Positions 6,655-15,551 are shown, counted from the first letter of the stretch. The stretch is 18,335 bases of DNA from Candidatus Zixiibacteriota bacterium (GCA_011777135.1 JAABVY010000335.1:503-18837), one strand, 5' to 3'. Notes: generated by a model not told the origin, from the sequence alone. Numbers and translations: made by a program.

Positions 6655-8658
6655 GTGGGTGAAATCCCAATTCTACAGGACATAGTTGTAATCTTTGGAT
6701 TCTCCGTTGTGGTCCTGTTTATATGTCATCGCCTCGGCATACCATCGATAGTGGGATTTCTTGTGACCGGTCTTCTGATCGGACCATCATCCCTGGGAAT
6801 CGTGCGATCGATACATGAAGTTGAGGTCCTGGCAGAAATCGGTGTGATCCTGCTTTTATTTTCAATTGGGATCGAATTTTCATTCCGCAGCTTGCTGCGC
6901 TCGAAACGCCTGGTTTTGATGGGCGGTACATTACAGGTACTTCTGACGATCGCGCTTGCCTATTTGGTTGCCGTTCAATTCGGACAGGGAGCCTCGCGGG
7001 CATTTTTTATCGGCTGCCTTATGGCGTTGAGCAGCACGGCGATTGTGCTCCGCCTTCTTCAGGAACGGGTTGAGATTGCCAGTCCGCACGGACGCGTGGT
7101 ACTATCAATACTCATTTTCCAGGATATAATAATAGTACCGATGATGATCTTCACCCCTCTTCTGGCCGGAGCTGAGAGTGCCGCTGGTGCCTCGCCTCTG
7201 ATGCTCGTGCTCAAAACGGTAGGTGTTATCGTACTTGTTATCCTTGCCGCCCGCTATGTGGTGCCGGGCATATTATATCAAATCACACGTACTCAAAGCC
7301 GCGAACTTTTTCTGCTGAGTGTTGTGGTAATCGGCATGGCCGTGGCCTGGCTGACCTCCAAGGCCGGGCTTTCTCTTGGATTGGGAGCGTTTCTGGCAGG
7401 TCTGGTCATTTCCGAATCGGAATACAGCCATCGAGCGCTGGAGGGGATTCTGCCGTTCAAAGAAGTCTTCACAAGCTTCTTCTTTGTATCTGTGGGCATG
7501 CTCCTGGATATCTCCTTCTTTCTGGAGAATCCGATTCTGATCGCAGCAGGCGCCCTTCTGGTTCTCCTAGTGAAAAGCGGTTTGGCTGCAGGAGTGGCGC
7601 TCCTTTTGGGTATGTCCAGCCGGGTGGCATTGATTGCAGGTCTTTCCCTGGGCCAGGTCGGCGAATTCTCATTCATTCTTTCCAGGGTTGGATTAGAGTT
7701 TAACCTTATAGACGGCGATATCTACCAGAAATTCATTGCAGTCTCGATTATCACCATGGGCGCCACGCCCTTTATTATATCCGCCGCGCCCGGATTGGCG
7801 GAGAGGATGTCGGATTGGCCATTTCTGCGCAAATACAAGAGTGGGTCGTATATTGCAATGGGTGATGAAACTAAGGTCGATACTGGAAAGCTGGATGATC
7901 ACCTGGTAATCATAGGCTTCGGGATTAACGGCCGTAATGTTGCCCGTGCTGCCAAAGCCTCGAATATCGACTACAGGGTGATCGAAATGAATCCGGATAC
8001 GGTCAATCAGGAACGGAAGAAGGGTGAGCCGATATTTTACGGTGATGCTGCAGGTGAGGCTGCCCTGCATCAGGCAGCCATAGAACGGGCACGAATTCTT
8101 GTCATAACCATTGCCGATCCCAGCGCCACCCGGCGCATTACCGCACTGGCGCGCCGTATGAACCCGCGTATTCATATAGTTGTCAGGACACGCTTCGTGC
8201 AGGAGATGAAACCATTGTATGACCTGGGGGCCGACAATGTCATACCTGAGGAATTTGAAACTTCGGTGGAGATATTCACTCAGGTGCTAATGAAGTATCT
8301 GGTGCCGCGGGAAGAGATTGATAAGTTCATAGATGAGGTCAGGTCGGACAGTTATCAGATGTTCCGCGGGCTATCGCGAAGGACATCAAGTGTGTCAGAC
8401 TTGAAGCGACACCTTTCTGATATTGACGTATGCTCACTGAGAGTCGATAAGGATGCCGAATTAGCCGGGAAAACTCTGATGGAGACTGACCTCAGAAGAA
8501 AGCATGGGATCACGGTGATTGCCATTCAGCGCGGGGACAGGGTGATCACGAGTCCTGATGGACCATCGAGGATTGAAGCCGATGACATGCTCTATGTTTT
8601 GGGGGATGTGGAGCATATAAGCAGATTTCAGAAATTGATTAAGGCTGATAGGAATTAG
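6655..8658 (+). CDS. CPA2-family cation:proton antiporter with RCK (TrkA-N/TrkA-C) domains, KefB/KefC-like
   Basis: The 667-residue inner-membrane protein should exchange K+ or Na+ for protons. About residues 8-380 hold some 12 membrane helices. The FQDIIIVP motif at 155-162 carries the ion-binding D157, and the run GLSLGLGAFLAGLVISESEYSHRALEGILPF (residues 238-268) is a strong CPA2 signature. Residues 415-530 form a TrkA-N/RCK nucleotide-binding domain with GFGINGRN at 421-428 and the ribose-binding acid E444 in RVIEMN. A TrkA-C domain follows at about 590-660. The start is GTG at 6655, eight bases after AAAGGA. K+ efflux gated by nucleotide or redox state is known for relatives. The ion actually moved here is not visible. 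The FabG-like gene follows after 65 bases and is probably co-transcribed. Confidence 0.92.
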   Translation: MGEIPILQDIVVIFGFSVVVLFICHRLGIPSIVGFLVTGLLIGPSSLGIVRSIHEVEVLAEIGVILLLFSIGIEFSFRSLLRSKRLVLMGGTLQVLLTIALAYLVAVQFGQGASRAFFIGCLMALSSTAIVLRLLQERVEIASPHGRVVLSILIFQDIIIVPMMIFTPLLAGAESAAGASPLMLVLKTVGVIVLVILAARYVVPGILYQITRTQSRELFLLSVVVIGMAVAWLTSKAGLSLGLGAFLAGLVISESEYSHRALEGILPFKEVFTSFFFVSVGMLLDISFFLENPILIAAGALLVLLVKSGLAAGVALLLGMSSRVALIAGLSLGQVGEFSFILSRVGLEFNLIDGDIYQKFIAVSIITMGATPFIISAAPGLAERMSDWPFLRKYKSGSYIAMGDETKVDTGKLDDHLVIIGFGINGRNVARAAKASNIDYRVIEMNPDTVNQERKKGEPIFYGDAAGEAALHQAAIERARILVITIADPSATRRITALARRMNPRIHIVVRTRFVQEMKPLYDLGADNVIPEEFETSVEIFTQVLMKYLVPREEIDKFIDEVRSDSYQMFRGLSRRTSSVSDLKRHLSDIDVCSLRVDKDAELAGKTLMETDLRRKHGITVIAIQRGDRVITSPDGPSRIEADDMLYVLGDVEHISRFQKLIKADRN

Positions 8659-8723
8659 ATTTATTAATCTGATTGGAGAGCTTAACTCCGGGAATTAAAA
8701 ATGCAACAATCAAGGGAGAGAAT

Positions 8724-9482
8724 ATGGAGGTTAACAATAGAGTGGCGCTTGTCACAGGAGCATCAAGGGGAATAGGCAAGGCTATTGCGAAGGGCTTCGC
8801 TGAGAAAGACTATCGGGTAATCGTTCATTATAATATGAACAAAGCTGAAGCGGAAAAGACCTTATCAGAACTCCCTGGGGGTTCACATCTCCTCGTACGC
8901 GCCGATATGGCGGATTCGGAATCTGTGCAGGCGATGGTGGATGAAGCCAAAGAAAACATGGGAAGAATTGACGCTCTTGTGAATAATGCCGGCGTTTTTA
9001 TCGAACATCCCCCTGCGGACACCGGCTTCGAGGATTGGCGGAAGGCCTGGAAAGAGACAATTTACACAAACCTTATCGGACCGGCCAATCTCTCCTATTT
9101 TGTTGCCCGTCATATGATTAAGGATGCTGGCGGCAGGATCATCAATATTTCTTCGCGCGGAGCATTTCGGGGTGAGCCTGATGCCCCGGCCTATGGCGCC
9201 AGTAAAGCAGGTATGAATTCCATGAGCCAGTCCCTGGCCAAGGCCCTTGCGCCTCACAATATATTTGTCTATACCGTTGCTCCGGGATATGTCTATACCG
9301 ATATGGTAAGGGATTTTCTGGAGGGTCCGGAAGGAGACGAGATTCGCGCCCAAAGCCCCCTAAACCGGGCCGCCAGCCCGGAAGAGATAGCCGGTCTGGT
9401 TGTGTACCTCGCTTCTGATGCTCCGGAGTATCTGACCGGGAGTATTATCGACATCAATGGCGCATCCTACCTGAGAAATTAA
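8724..9482 (+). CDS. Short-chain dehydrogenase/reductase, FabG-like
   Basis: This 252-residue cytoplasmic oxidoreductase is of the classical SDR type. The cofactor motif TGASRGIG is at 12-19, followed by NNAG at 87-90, the structural N116 and the catalytic set S144, Y157 and K161 (YGASK). PGYVYTDM at 188-195 is the usual loop after the active site. A basic residue in TGASRGIG favours NADPH, as in FabG-type ketoreductases. I use the ATG at 8724 with a GGGAG ribosome-binding site at 8714-8718; an earlier TTG at 8673 would add 17 residues that lack SDR character. It follows the antiporter gene and precedes the MarR promoter region. The substrate is unknown and it need not be involved in fatty-acid synthesis. 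Confidence 0.9.
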   Translation: MEVNNRVALVTGASRGIGKAIAKGFAEKDYRVIVHYNMNKAEAEKTLSELPGGSHLLVRADMADSESVQAMVDEAKENMGRIDALVNNAGVFIEHPPADTGFEDWRKAWKETIYTNLIGPANLSYFVARHMIKDAGGRIINISSRGAFRGEPDAPAYGASKAGMNSMSQSLAKALAPHNIFVYTVAPGYVYTDMVRDFLEGPEGDEIRAQSPLNRAASPEEIAGLVVYLASDAPEYLTGSIIDINGASYLRN

Positions 9483-9585
9483 GTGTTCATGTAATGCCAG
9501 TTCAAAACCAGGAACTTCTTAGCTTTCTTGATGTTATAGATATAAAACATCCAAAGCGTTTCCCACTTGAGAATTAAATTTTATC

Positions 9586-9615
9586 TTGACTTCTTTGATA
9601 ATTCGTAGATATTTA
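9586..9615 (+). promoter_or_regulatory. Candidate promoter upstream of the MarR operon
   Basis: TTGACT at 9586-9591 and TATTTA at 9610-9615 are separated by 18 bases and precede the MarR start by about 27 bases. The -35 is good and the -10 moderate. The surrounding spacer (9483-9641) is AT-rich and contains no other clear gene. Confidence 0.4.
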
Positions 9616-9641
9616 GTGTGCAAAATATTTGAGTTGAAAAG

Positions 9642-10196
9642 ATGGTTGATACAGATATAAAATATTCGGATCAGGTCATTGTAGCATTGCGGCGGATCAT
9701 GCGCGCAATTGATCTGCATTCCCGTAAGCTGGTCCAGGACTACAGCTTGACCGGCCCGCAACTCCTTTTATTACAGATGATTATGAGGAAAAAGGAGGCC
9801 TCGCTCGGAGAACTGGCCAGAACTGCCAGCCTGAGTAATGCCACTGTTACCGGTATTATCGATCGTCTTGAGCGTAGAGGACTGGTGGAACGAAGGCGTG
9901 GTTCGAAAGACAGGCGTCAGGTTTTTGTTCGCGGGACAGAGTCTGCGCGCAAAATCCTGGAGAATGCTCCGCCTCTGCTGCAGGAAAAATTTCTGGATGA
10001 ATTCAGCAATCTGGATGAAAGCGAAAAAATTCAGATTCTCGATTCATTGAATCGGATCGCCCACATGATGGGGGTTGATAAGCTTGATGCCTCGCCTTTT
10101 TTATCCAGTCATCCGCTGGAGGCATCGGAAATAACAATTATTGAAAGGCAAAATGGTCCGAATGAAGGAAACGGATCAGCAAAAGAAGGGACATAA
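9642..10196 (+). CDS. MarR-family transcriptional regulator with C-terminal tail
   Basis: A 184-residue winged-helix regulator. The helix-turn-helix covers about 37-82, with recognition helix residues LSNATVTGIIDRLERRG, and the wing carries the MarR hallmark KDRRQV at about 89-94. Helices at both ends would form the dimer interface. The final ~40 residues, hydrophilic and ending GSAKEGT, extend beyond the usual 140-150-residue length and look disordered. MarR proteins usually repress neighbouring genes and are released by a small ligand; here the gene leads an operon of amino-acid enzymes, so an amino acid or derivative is a reasonable ligand guess. The ribosome-binding site is weak. Its stop lies one base before the ATG of the acetyltransferase, indicating coupled expression. 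Autoregulation is possible but not shown. Confidence 0.9.
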   Translation: MVDTDIKYSDQVIVALRRIMRAIDLHSRKLVQDYSLTGPQLLLLQMIMRKKEASLGELARTASLSNATVTGIIDRLERRGLVERRRGSKDRRQVFVRGTESARKILENAPPLLQEKFLDEFSNLDESEKIQILDSLNRIAHMMGVDKLDASPFLSSHPLEASEITIIERQNGPNEGNGSAKEGT

Positions 10197-10197
10197 G

Positions 10198-10686
10198 ATG
10201 ACAACCCAAACCAAGCTGGACGAAGATAAGGTTACCAAGGAGAACTTGAAAATACATGAAGTGCATAAGCCTGAGGAAATGCCGGATTGGATCACGGTTG
10301 ATGAACTGGCGCATTTTCTGCATGAAAGCCTGAAGCCATATGAGGATACGGTTGAGGATATCAAGAGAGCGATTGACTACACGTTCTCTGATGCTGAAGG
10401 CAAGGGCGGATTCATACTGATTGGCGAGATCGAAAAGCAGCCGGTGGGGGCGCTGGTTATGCTGCATACCGACATGGGCGGATATATCCCTCCCAACATC
10501 CTGCTTTTTATCGCAGTTGATCCGATTGCCCGCGGCAAGGGAATCGGTGGAGAGATTGTCAAATACAGCTTCGATAAGGCTGAGGGGGATGTGAAACTCC
10601 ATGTCGAATATGATAATCCAGCCAAGAGGCTATATGAACGCCTGGGGATGACCACAAAATATGCCGAGATGAGGTACACTAAATGA
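10198..10686 (+). CDS. GNAT-family N-acetyltransferase
   Basis: A 162-residue GCN5-related acetyltransferase that should transfer acetyl from acetyl-CoA to an amine. Motif A, VDPIARGKGIGG at 107-118, carries the R/QxxGxG/A pyrophosphate-binding loop, and YDNPAKRLYERLGM at 138-151 is the typical motif B. The N-terminal ~30 residues are charged and not part of the fold. I start at the ATG at 10198 with GAAGGG seven bases upstream; an upstream start at 10141 would overlap the MarR gene by 56 bases. Its stop overlaps the racemase start by ATGA. A free amino acid or diamino acid is the likeliest acceptor from the context, but GNAT specificity cannot be read from these motifs, and protein acetylation remains possible. 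Confidence 0.87.
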   Translation: MTTQTKLDEDKVTKENLKIHEVHKPEEMPDWITVDELAHFLHESLKPYEDTVEDIKRAIDYTFSDAEGKGGFILIGEIEKQPVGALVMLHTDMGGYIPPNILLFIAVDPIARGKGIGGEIVKYSFDKAEGDVKLHVEYDNPAKRLYERLGMTTKYAEMRYTK

Positions 10687-11840
10687 ACAGGGTGACCATA
10701 AATCTCGATGTTCTCCAGCATAACCTGGCGACCATAAACCGCTGGATGAAAAAGCACGGGGCGAGCTGGACAGTTGTCACCAAAGTACTCTGCGGTCACA
10801 TTGAAACTGTCAAGGCCTTAAAAATGCTGGGGGTTAACTCGATCGGCGACTCCCGTTTAGAGAATTTTGCGGCAATACGTAAATCGGTCGGCGATTTCGA
10901 GACATGGTACCTGCGTGTTCCCGATCTTTCCTCCATACATGATGTTATTTCTCTATCCGATGTCAGTCTCAACAGCGAGATCGATGTAATCAAGGAGCTT
11001 AATCATGAAGCCGCCTTGCAGGATAAGATTCACAGGATCATCATAATGATCGAACTGGGTGACCTGCGGGAGGGCATCCTTCCCGGTTCGCTGATTAAAT
11101 TCTATGAGGAAGTGTTTGAACTTCCTAATATTGAGGTTTTGGGGATTGGCGCCAACCTTGGATGTCTCGCAGGCGCGGTGCCGTCTATAGATCAATTCAT
11201 GCAGCTGATATTATATCGTGAGCTGCTGGAACTTAAATTCCAGCATAAGCTTTCAATGATCTCGGGCGGATCGACTGCGGTGCTTCCGCTACTAGTAGAA
11301 AAGTCACTTCCAAAAGCTATAAACCATTTCCGGATCGGTGAGGCAATATTCCTGGGCACGGATCTGATAAATGGCGGGACATTGCCGGAGCTTCGTGACG
11401 ATGTCGTCCTTCTGGAGGCGGAGATTGCCGAAATGAAAGAGAAGAATCTGGCCACAGCGGCCGAGACTGGCACATCCACACCCACCCCATTCATGCCCGA
11501 TGATGAGGAGGAAATAGCCCCCGGTCAGCGAGGATACCGCGCCCTGGTCAGCGTCGGACAGCTTGACACGGATGTCGGGGGGTTGACACCGATTGATCCG
11601 GATCACAGGATTGCCGGCGCCTCCAGCGATATTGTAGTAGTGAATCTGGGAGATAATCCGGATGGCCTGAAAGTCGGCGATACGATTAAATTCAGGTGTA
11701 ACTATTCAGCGCTGCTGAGGTTGATGAGCGGACGTTATCTGGAAAAAGTGATAGTGCCGACTTTAGAGGAATTTGAAGAAAAGCTAAGCGAGAAAGGCAA
11801 ATCGGAAATCGAGCCTGTTCTGGACGAGATAGAATCATAG
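10683..11840 (+). CDS. Alanine/ornithine-racemase-family PLP enzyme (Orr-like)
   Basis: A 385-residue fold-type III PLP enzyme resembling ornithine racemase (Orr) and YhfX-type proteins. The PLP lysine is K34 in VTKVLCGH. Other family landmarks are GDSRLEN at 55-61, LNSEID at 96-101, ELGDLREG at 124-131, SGGST at 194-198, RIGEAIFLG at 217-225, and the C-terminal GDTIKFRCNYSALLR. Ornithine racemase interconverts L- and D-ornithine; other members have other amino-acid substrates, so D/L racemisation of a basic amino acid is plausible here but unproven. A hydrophilic tail of about 28 residues (358-385) extends past the usual end. The ATG overlaps the acetyltransferase stop by four bases. The symporter gene starts 113 bases further on with its own strong ribosome-binding site. 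Confidence 0.87.
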   Translation: MNRVTINLDVLQHNLATINRWMKKHGASWTVVTKVLCGHIETVKALKMLGVNSIGDSRLENFAAIRKSVGDFETWYLRVPDLSSIHDVISLSDVSLNSEIDVIKELNHEAALQDKIHRIIIMIELGDLREGILPGSLIKFYEEVFELPNIEVLGIGANLGCLAGAVPSIDQFMQLILYRELLELKFQHKLSMISGGSTAVLPLLVEKSLPKAINHFRIGEAIFLGTDLINGGTLPELRDDVVLLEAEIAEMKEKNLATAAETGTSTPTPFMPDDEEEIAPGQRGYRALVSVGQLDTDVGGLTPIDPDHRIAGASSDIVVVNLGDNPDGLKVGDTIKFRCNYSALLRLMSGRYLEKVIVPTLEEFEEKLSEKGKSEIEPVLDEIES

Positions 11841-11953
11841 GAGGGAGCCTTCATCTTCTGGAACGGAGATTCAGGGATAAAAATAATCCGCAGACGACCA
11901 TACATCACGCCGCAGTGTTTTGAGCCGGTCTGGATCCAGGGAGGAATCAGCCA

Positions 11954-13804
11954 ATGAGTGAACGTCTTATCCTGTGGGGCATTGTAATCGCCTACATGAT
12001 CTTCATTTTCACCAAGGGGGTCCTCAAAGTAAGAAAAGTTGGTACATCTGATGATTTTCTTGTGGCCGGACGTAATGTCGGATGGTTCATGCTCTTCGCC
12101 ACCATGGGCGCGACTGTTATTGGGGGGGGATATTCGATTGGAAATATCGGAAATACATACGAGTTCGGCATCCTCTGGCTTCTGGTGTCAACCGGGGGCT
12201 ATTTTCACTTCATTTTTTCCGGGCTTGTTGTTGCACCTCAGTTCCGTGAGGCGGAGCTCTATACAGTGGCCGGGTATTTTGGTCATCGCTACGGAGAAAA
12301 GCCGCGCTTCCTGGTTTTAATTCTATCCCTCTTATTTTCGGTTTTTATCGTCGCGGCGCAGATGGCGGCTTTCGGCACGGTTCTGTCTGCAATTCTTCCA
12401 GAATTTGCCGATTCACAGAGTGTCCTGCGCTGGGCCATAATAATTGGCGGATCCATGGTTGTAATTTACAGTACGGCCGGGGGACTTCTTGCGGTCATTC
12501 ATACTGATCTCTTTCAGTTTCTTGTTCTTCTGGGCGGATTTGCAATCACTCTCCTGTTCTGCATTCCATCAATTTCGGATTCATATAATTCCGAAACCGG
12601 CAAATTCGTACCCAACAGATTCGGGACCGCGGATTTTGTCGACCCCGCGGACCTGTCGCGGACTATATTGAACTCTCCCGATTCCGTCTCGCGCTATATA
12701 CGGGAGGGGATAACCGCGACCGAGGAATTGTCCCTGGACAGCTTAAGGAGGCCGGTAAGCGACTCTGCCGAGCTCCGAAAAGAGTTGGTCGATGTCTTCA
12801 ATTATTTCCTGGTTGAAAAGGACTTCTACAACAAGGCACGCTTTGCTCATGTTAATCTCAGTCCACAGACACTGGAGTTGATGGGCGCCGATCTGGAGGA
12901 CCGTGACCTGCGCAAATTCAACCTGTCCTTGATTCAGGATACCTATCCGGATGAAATTGAGCGTAATCGCCAGATTTCGGCTAATTTTTTCAAGATCGAG
13001 GGAGGCATGGGCTGGATGTTTCTGATTACCACATTCCTGGCTTTTTTCCTCGGGGAAACCTTTGCGCCCGGTTATGCCACCAGATACTGTATCGGTAAAG
13101 ATATCAAGAATACACGAATTGGCATTGCCGGAGTCGGCTTCTTTCTTGCGATCACTTTTCCGGTGGTACTTTTCTTCATTGCGCTTTATGCCCGCGTGCA
13201 TTATCCGGATATCGATCCACAACAGGCACTTCCGATGGTGGTACAGACCCTGAATAATCCTGTAATTGGCGGTTTGATGATAGGTGCGCTTCTGATGGCG
13301 GTGATGTCGTCGGCCGATTCTGCCTTGAATTCATCCACAGCAATCTTTGTGAAAGATCTGTTTGAACATCAACTGGGTTGGACCGATAAGGGGGATGGTA
13401 AGATATTGCGCCTGGCCAGAATTTGCACGGCGCTGCTGGGCGTAACCGCAATCCTGATTGCGGTTCTGTGGTCGGATATCATAGGGCTGCTGCTATTTAC
13501 ATATCATGTCTGGGCCCCAGCTATAATCTTGCCCGTATCAGTGGGCGCAATATATAAAAAACGGTCCAGTACAATGACTCGTAACATATTTATTACAATG
13601 CTGGCTGCTACAGTTATCACCCTTCTGTATAGATTCATAATGGTTCTGGAAGACAAATTTGATTTTGCCATTTTCAGCGAGCGTATCTACGAGTTTATGA
13701 ATCAGTTCGATCCGGCTGTGTTCGGGGTGGGAGTGTCGATCATCTCCTTCACACTTCTTACCGTACTCTCTTCGTTATTTAAGAGTAGATCGAGACCGCA
13801 ATAA
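11954..13804 (+). CDS. Sodium:solute symporter (SSS family) with enlarged external loop
   Basis: A 616-residue inner-membrane transporter of the sodium/solute symporter family (relatives carry proline, pantothenate and sugars). GATVIGGGYSIGN at 52-64 is the glycine-rich early helix, TDLFQ at 184-188 matches the conserved TDxxQ helix, and MAVMSSADSALNSSTAI at 448-464 is the hallmark segment that lines the sodium site. About 13 helices are evident. Between the TDLFQ helix and the helix starting near 352 lies a hydrophilic stretch (about 206-351), roughly three times the usual loop length, rich in charged residues. An AGGGAGGA ribosome-binding site at 11938-11945 precedes the ATG. Placed after an acetyltransferase and a racemase, an amino acid or acylated amino acid is the likely cargo, by inference. 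Confidence 0.9.
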   Translation: MSERLILWGIVIAYMIFIFTKGVLKVRKVGTSDDFLVAGRNVGWFMLFATMGATVIGGGYSIGNIGNTYEFGILWLLVSTGGYFHFIFSGLVVAPQFREAELYTVAGYFGHRYGEKPRFLVLILSLLFSVFIVAAQMAAFGTVLSAILPEFADSQSVLRWAIIIGGSMVVIYSTAGGLLAVIHTDLFQFLVLLGGFAITLLFCIPSISDSYNSETGKFVPNRFGTADFVDPADLSRTILNSPDSVSRYIREGITATEELSLDSLRRPVSDSAELRKELVDVFNYFLVEKDFYNKARFAHVNLSPQTLELMGADLEDRDLRKFNLSLIQDTYPDEIERNRQISANFFKIEGGMGWMFLITTFLAFFLGETFAPGYATRYCIGKDIKNTRIGIAGVGFFLAITFPVVLFFIALYARVHYPDIDPQQALPMVVQTLNNPVIGGLMIGALLMAVMSSADSALNSSTAIFVKDLFEHQLGWTDKGDGKILRLARICTALLGVTAILIAVLWSDIIGLLLFTYHVWAPAIILPVSVGAIYKKRSSTMTRNIFITMLAATVITLLYRFIMVLEDKFDFAIFSERIYEFMNQFDPAVFGVGVSIISFTLLTVLSSLFKSRSRPQ

Positions 13805-13808
13805 AGAA

Positions 13809-13830
13809 CGGCAGGCCTGAGGACCTGCCG
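13809..13830. terminator. Bidirectional terminator hairpin between convergent genes
   Basis: CGGCAGG at 13809-13815 and CCTGCCG at 13824-13830 form a perfect 7-bp GC-rich stem with an 8-base loop. On the minus strand it is followed by a T-rich tail (TTCTTTATT), so it best serves the aminotransferase gene; it also sits five bases after the symporter stop. It probably ends both transcripts. Confidence 0.7.
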
Positions 13831-13859
13831 CAAATATTAAGCACCTTGATCTATGAACT

Positions 13860-15404
13860 CTATTCCGCTTCTTTCAGAGATTTCCGGAATGCCTCGATAA
13901 CCTCTTCAACCTCGTCACTTTCGATTACCAGAGGCGGCATCCAGCGCATTGTCGCTTTGGTCGAAAGTGATGAATGGGCACCATACTTTTTCATGCCCTC
14001 CTGCACCTTTATCATGTTCTCACGGCTGTCGAAGTCGATGCCGATCATCAGGCCGGCCGTACGGAATCCTTTCAGAATCGATGATTTTATCTGTTTGAGG
14101 CCGGATGCAAATTCTTTTGAGTGTTTGGCCGCCAATCCGGGAAGGCCCAGGGTTTTCATCTGACGTGTTGCGATTAAAGCCGCTACCATAGCCATAGGAT
14201 TACCGCCGAAAGTGGAACCATCCATACCCGGATGCATCTTATCTGATATCTGCTTTTTTGTCACCACGGCCGTAACAGGATATCCACCGCCGAATGATTT
14301 GCCGATCGTCATAATATCGGGACTGATACCGTAAACATGGCTGGCAAACCATTGATCGTCGTCCTCGGCAACCCGTCCAAATCCGGTCTGAACCTCATCG
14401 GCAATCACAAGGGCGTCATATTTATCACAAAGCTCACGCAGACCATGAGCGAAATCCTCTGTGGCCGGGTTGATTCCCGCTTCCTCACCCTGCACAAGCT
14501 CCAGTATTACGGATTTGGCCTCGCCCGAAGAGAGATATTTCTCGACCGCATCCAGATTCCCAAAGGGAGCGAAATGCACCCATGGCTCTTTGTCAAGTCC
14601 GAATGGTTCCCTGTAATTCTTGTTGTATGTGACCGCCACCGCGCCATGAGTGCGTCCATGAAAGCCATTCTCGAATGCGACTACCCCTGTGTGTCCCGTA
14701 TATGCCTTGGCAATTTTGATCGATTTATCAACAGCTTCCCCACCGGAATTCTGCCAGTAAAAGTGAGTAAGGCCATCAGGCATCATGCCCTGAATTTCTC
14801 TTAAGAACCGTGTTCGTGCAACCTGTATCCGATCCTCTTTCTGGGAGATCAGCAGATTGGCCTGATTATAGAGGCCGCGTGCAATCTCAGGATTGGCGTT
14901 GCCAAGATTGGTTGCGCTGTAATTGCTGTCGAGGTCTATATAGGAATTACCTTTTGAATCCCATATTCGTGCCCCTTTACCGCGCACCGGCAGGAGATCA
15001 TCTTCCAGGCGTGATACGGGGATTTTGTAACTTTTATGCATAGCGATTACTTCTTCGGTGGAGATCTCCGATTCATAAAACAGCTTGACCGCCTGGTTTA
15101 CCTGATTTTGATTCAATTCCGTTGCGAGTATATCCGCAATGGCCATGCCTTCATCGGCGGTCATCGGCTCATCCAGCTTATGCCCCTTGATTTCGGACTT
15201 GCATTTGTCATTCAAAAATTTTGCCTTGTCATTTTCCTCTATAATTATGCCGATTACTTCCGCAACTCGTCCCATGGTAGCGTTTGTCCTCTCCGGGTTT
15301 TTCAGCGGATTGTAGATGATAACCTCTTTCAATGCTTCACGAGGCTCCAGTTTTTCAATTACGATATCGGTTTCTGCAGTTATTTCATGATCTGGCGGAT
15401 TCAT
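13860..15404 (-). CDS. Class III PLP-dependent aminotransferase with N-terminal extension
   Basis: A 514-residue fold-type I aminotransferase of the ornithine/acetylornithine/putrescine/GABA class. The core shows NSGGEAV at 219-225, GFHGRT at 247-252, IADEVQTGFGR at 334-344 (D336 pairs with the PLP ring nitrogen), the PLP lysine K369 in TIGKSFGGGYP, STFGGNP at 397-403, and MRWMPPL at 485-491. The canonical fold begins only near residue 129; the first ~128 residues form an extra, mainly helical segment I do not recognise. VQGEEAGINPA replaces the common EPVQGEGGxxPA. I start at the ATG at 15404, seven bases after AGGAG. These enzymes move a terminal or beta/gamma amino group to a keto acid, which fits a diamino acid substrate such as ornithine or lysine; the substrate is not proven. 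The gene is transcribed toward the symporter gene. Confidence 0.88.
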   Translation of the reverse strand: MNPPDHEITAETDIVIEKLEPREALKEVIIYNPLKNPERTNATMGRVAEVIGIIIEENDKAKFLNDKCKSEIKGHKLDEPMTADEGMAIADILATELNQNQVNQAVKLFYESEISTEEVIAMHKSYKIPVSRLEDDLLPVRGKGARIWDSKGNSYIDLDSNYSATNLGNANPEIARGLYNQANLLISQKEDRIQVARTRFLREIQGMMPDGLTHFYWQNSGGEAVDKSIKIAKAYTGHTGVVAFENGFHGRTHGAVAVTYNKNYREPFGLDKEPWVHFAPFGNLDAVEKYLSSGEAKSVILELVQGEEAGINPATEDFAHGLRELCDKYDALVIADEVQTGFGRVAEDDDQWFASHVYGISPDIMTIGKSFGGGYPVTAVVTKKQISDKMHPGMDGSTFGGNPMAMVAALIATRQMKTLGLPGLAAKHSKEFASGLKQIKSSILKGFRTAGLMIGIDFDSRENMIKVQEGMKKYGAHSSLSTKATMRWMPPLVIESDEVEEVIEAFRKSLKEAE

Positions 15405-15478
15405 TTTGTGCTCCTTTTTGATGGATACGAGGGCTTGATGATTTGGAGAAAGCAATTTACCTGCAAAAGGACTTTCAT

Positions 15479-15515
15479 GTTCATACTTAACGTAGAATGA
15501 ATGATTAGTATGAAC
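15479..15515. promoter_or_regulatory. Perfect 9-bp inverted repeat, candidate operator or leader hairpin
   Basis: GTTCATACT at 15479-15487 is mirrored exactly by AGTATGAAC at 15507-15515 with 19 bases between. Read on the minus strand, TTGTTC and TACGTT with 17-base spacing overlap the arms, so the repeat could flank a promoter of the aminotransferase gene. If transcription starts at the upstream promoter instead, it would form an RNA hairpin. Confidence 0.45.
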
Positions 15516-15551
15516 AATTGCCTGATGCCGGATGCAGGATCATGAGGAAAA

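Noticed and set aside
9499..9520. A short AGTTC/GAACT inverted repeat after the dehydrogenase gene as a terminator.
   Set aside because: The stem is only five base pairs and the following tail is not a clear T run.
11841..11957. The frame of the Orr-like racemase stays open for 38 codons after its TAG stop and ends at a TGA inside the symporter start, suggesting amber readthrough or a small gene.
   Set aside because: No ATG, GTG or TTG lies in this frame, the family is already complete before the TAG, and an open run of 38 codons is expected by chance fairly often.
9642..15404. A MarR regulator, a GNAT enzyme and a class III aminotransferase recall the ectoine genes ectR, ectA and ectB.
   Set aside because: No ectoine synthase (EctC) is present, the gene order differs, and the acetyltransferase and aminotransferase lack the specific ectoine features I would expect.
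13860..15455. Several long open frames opposite the aminotransferase and other genes.
   Set aside because: They are reverse or out-of-frame shadows with no recognisable motifs, and the true genes on the other strand have complete family signatures.
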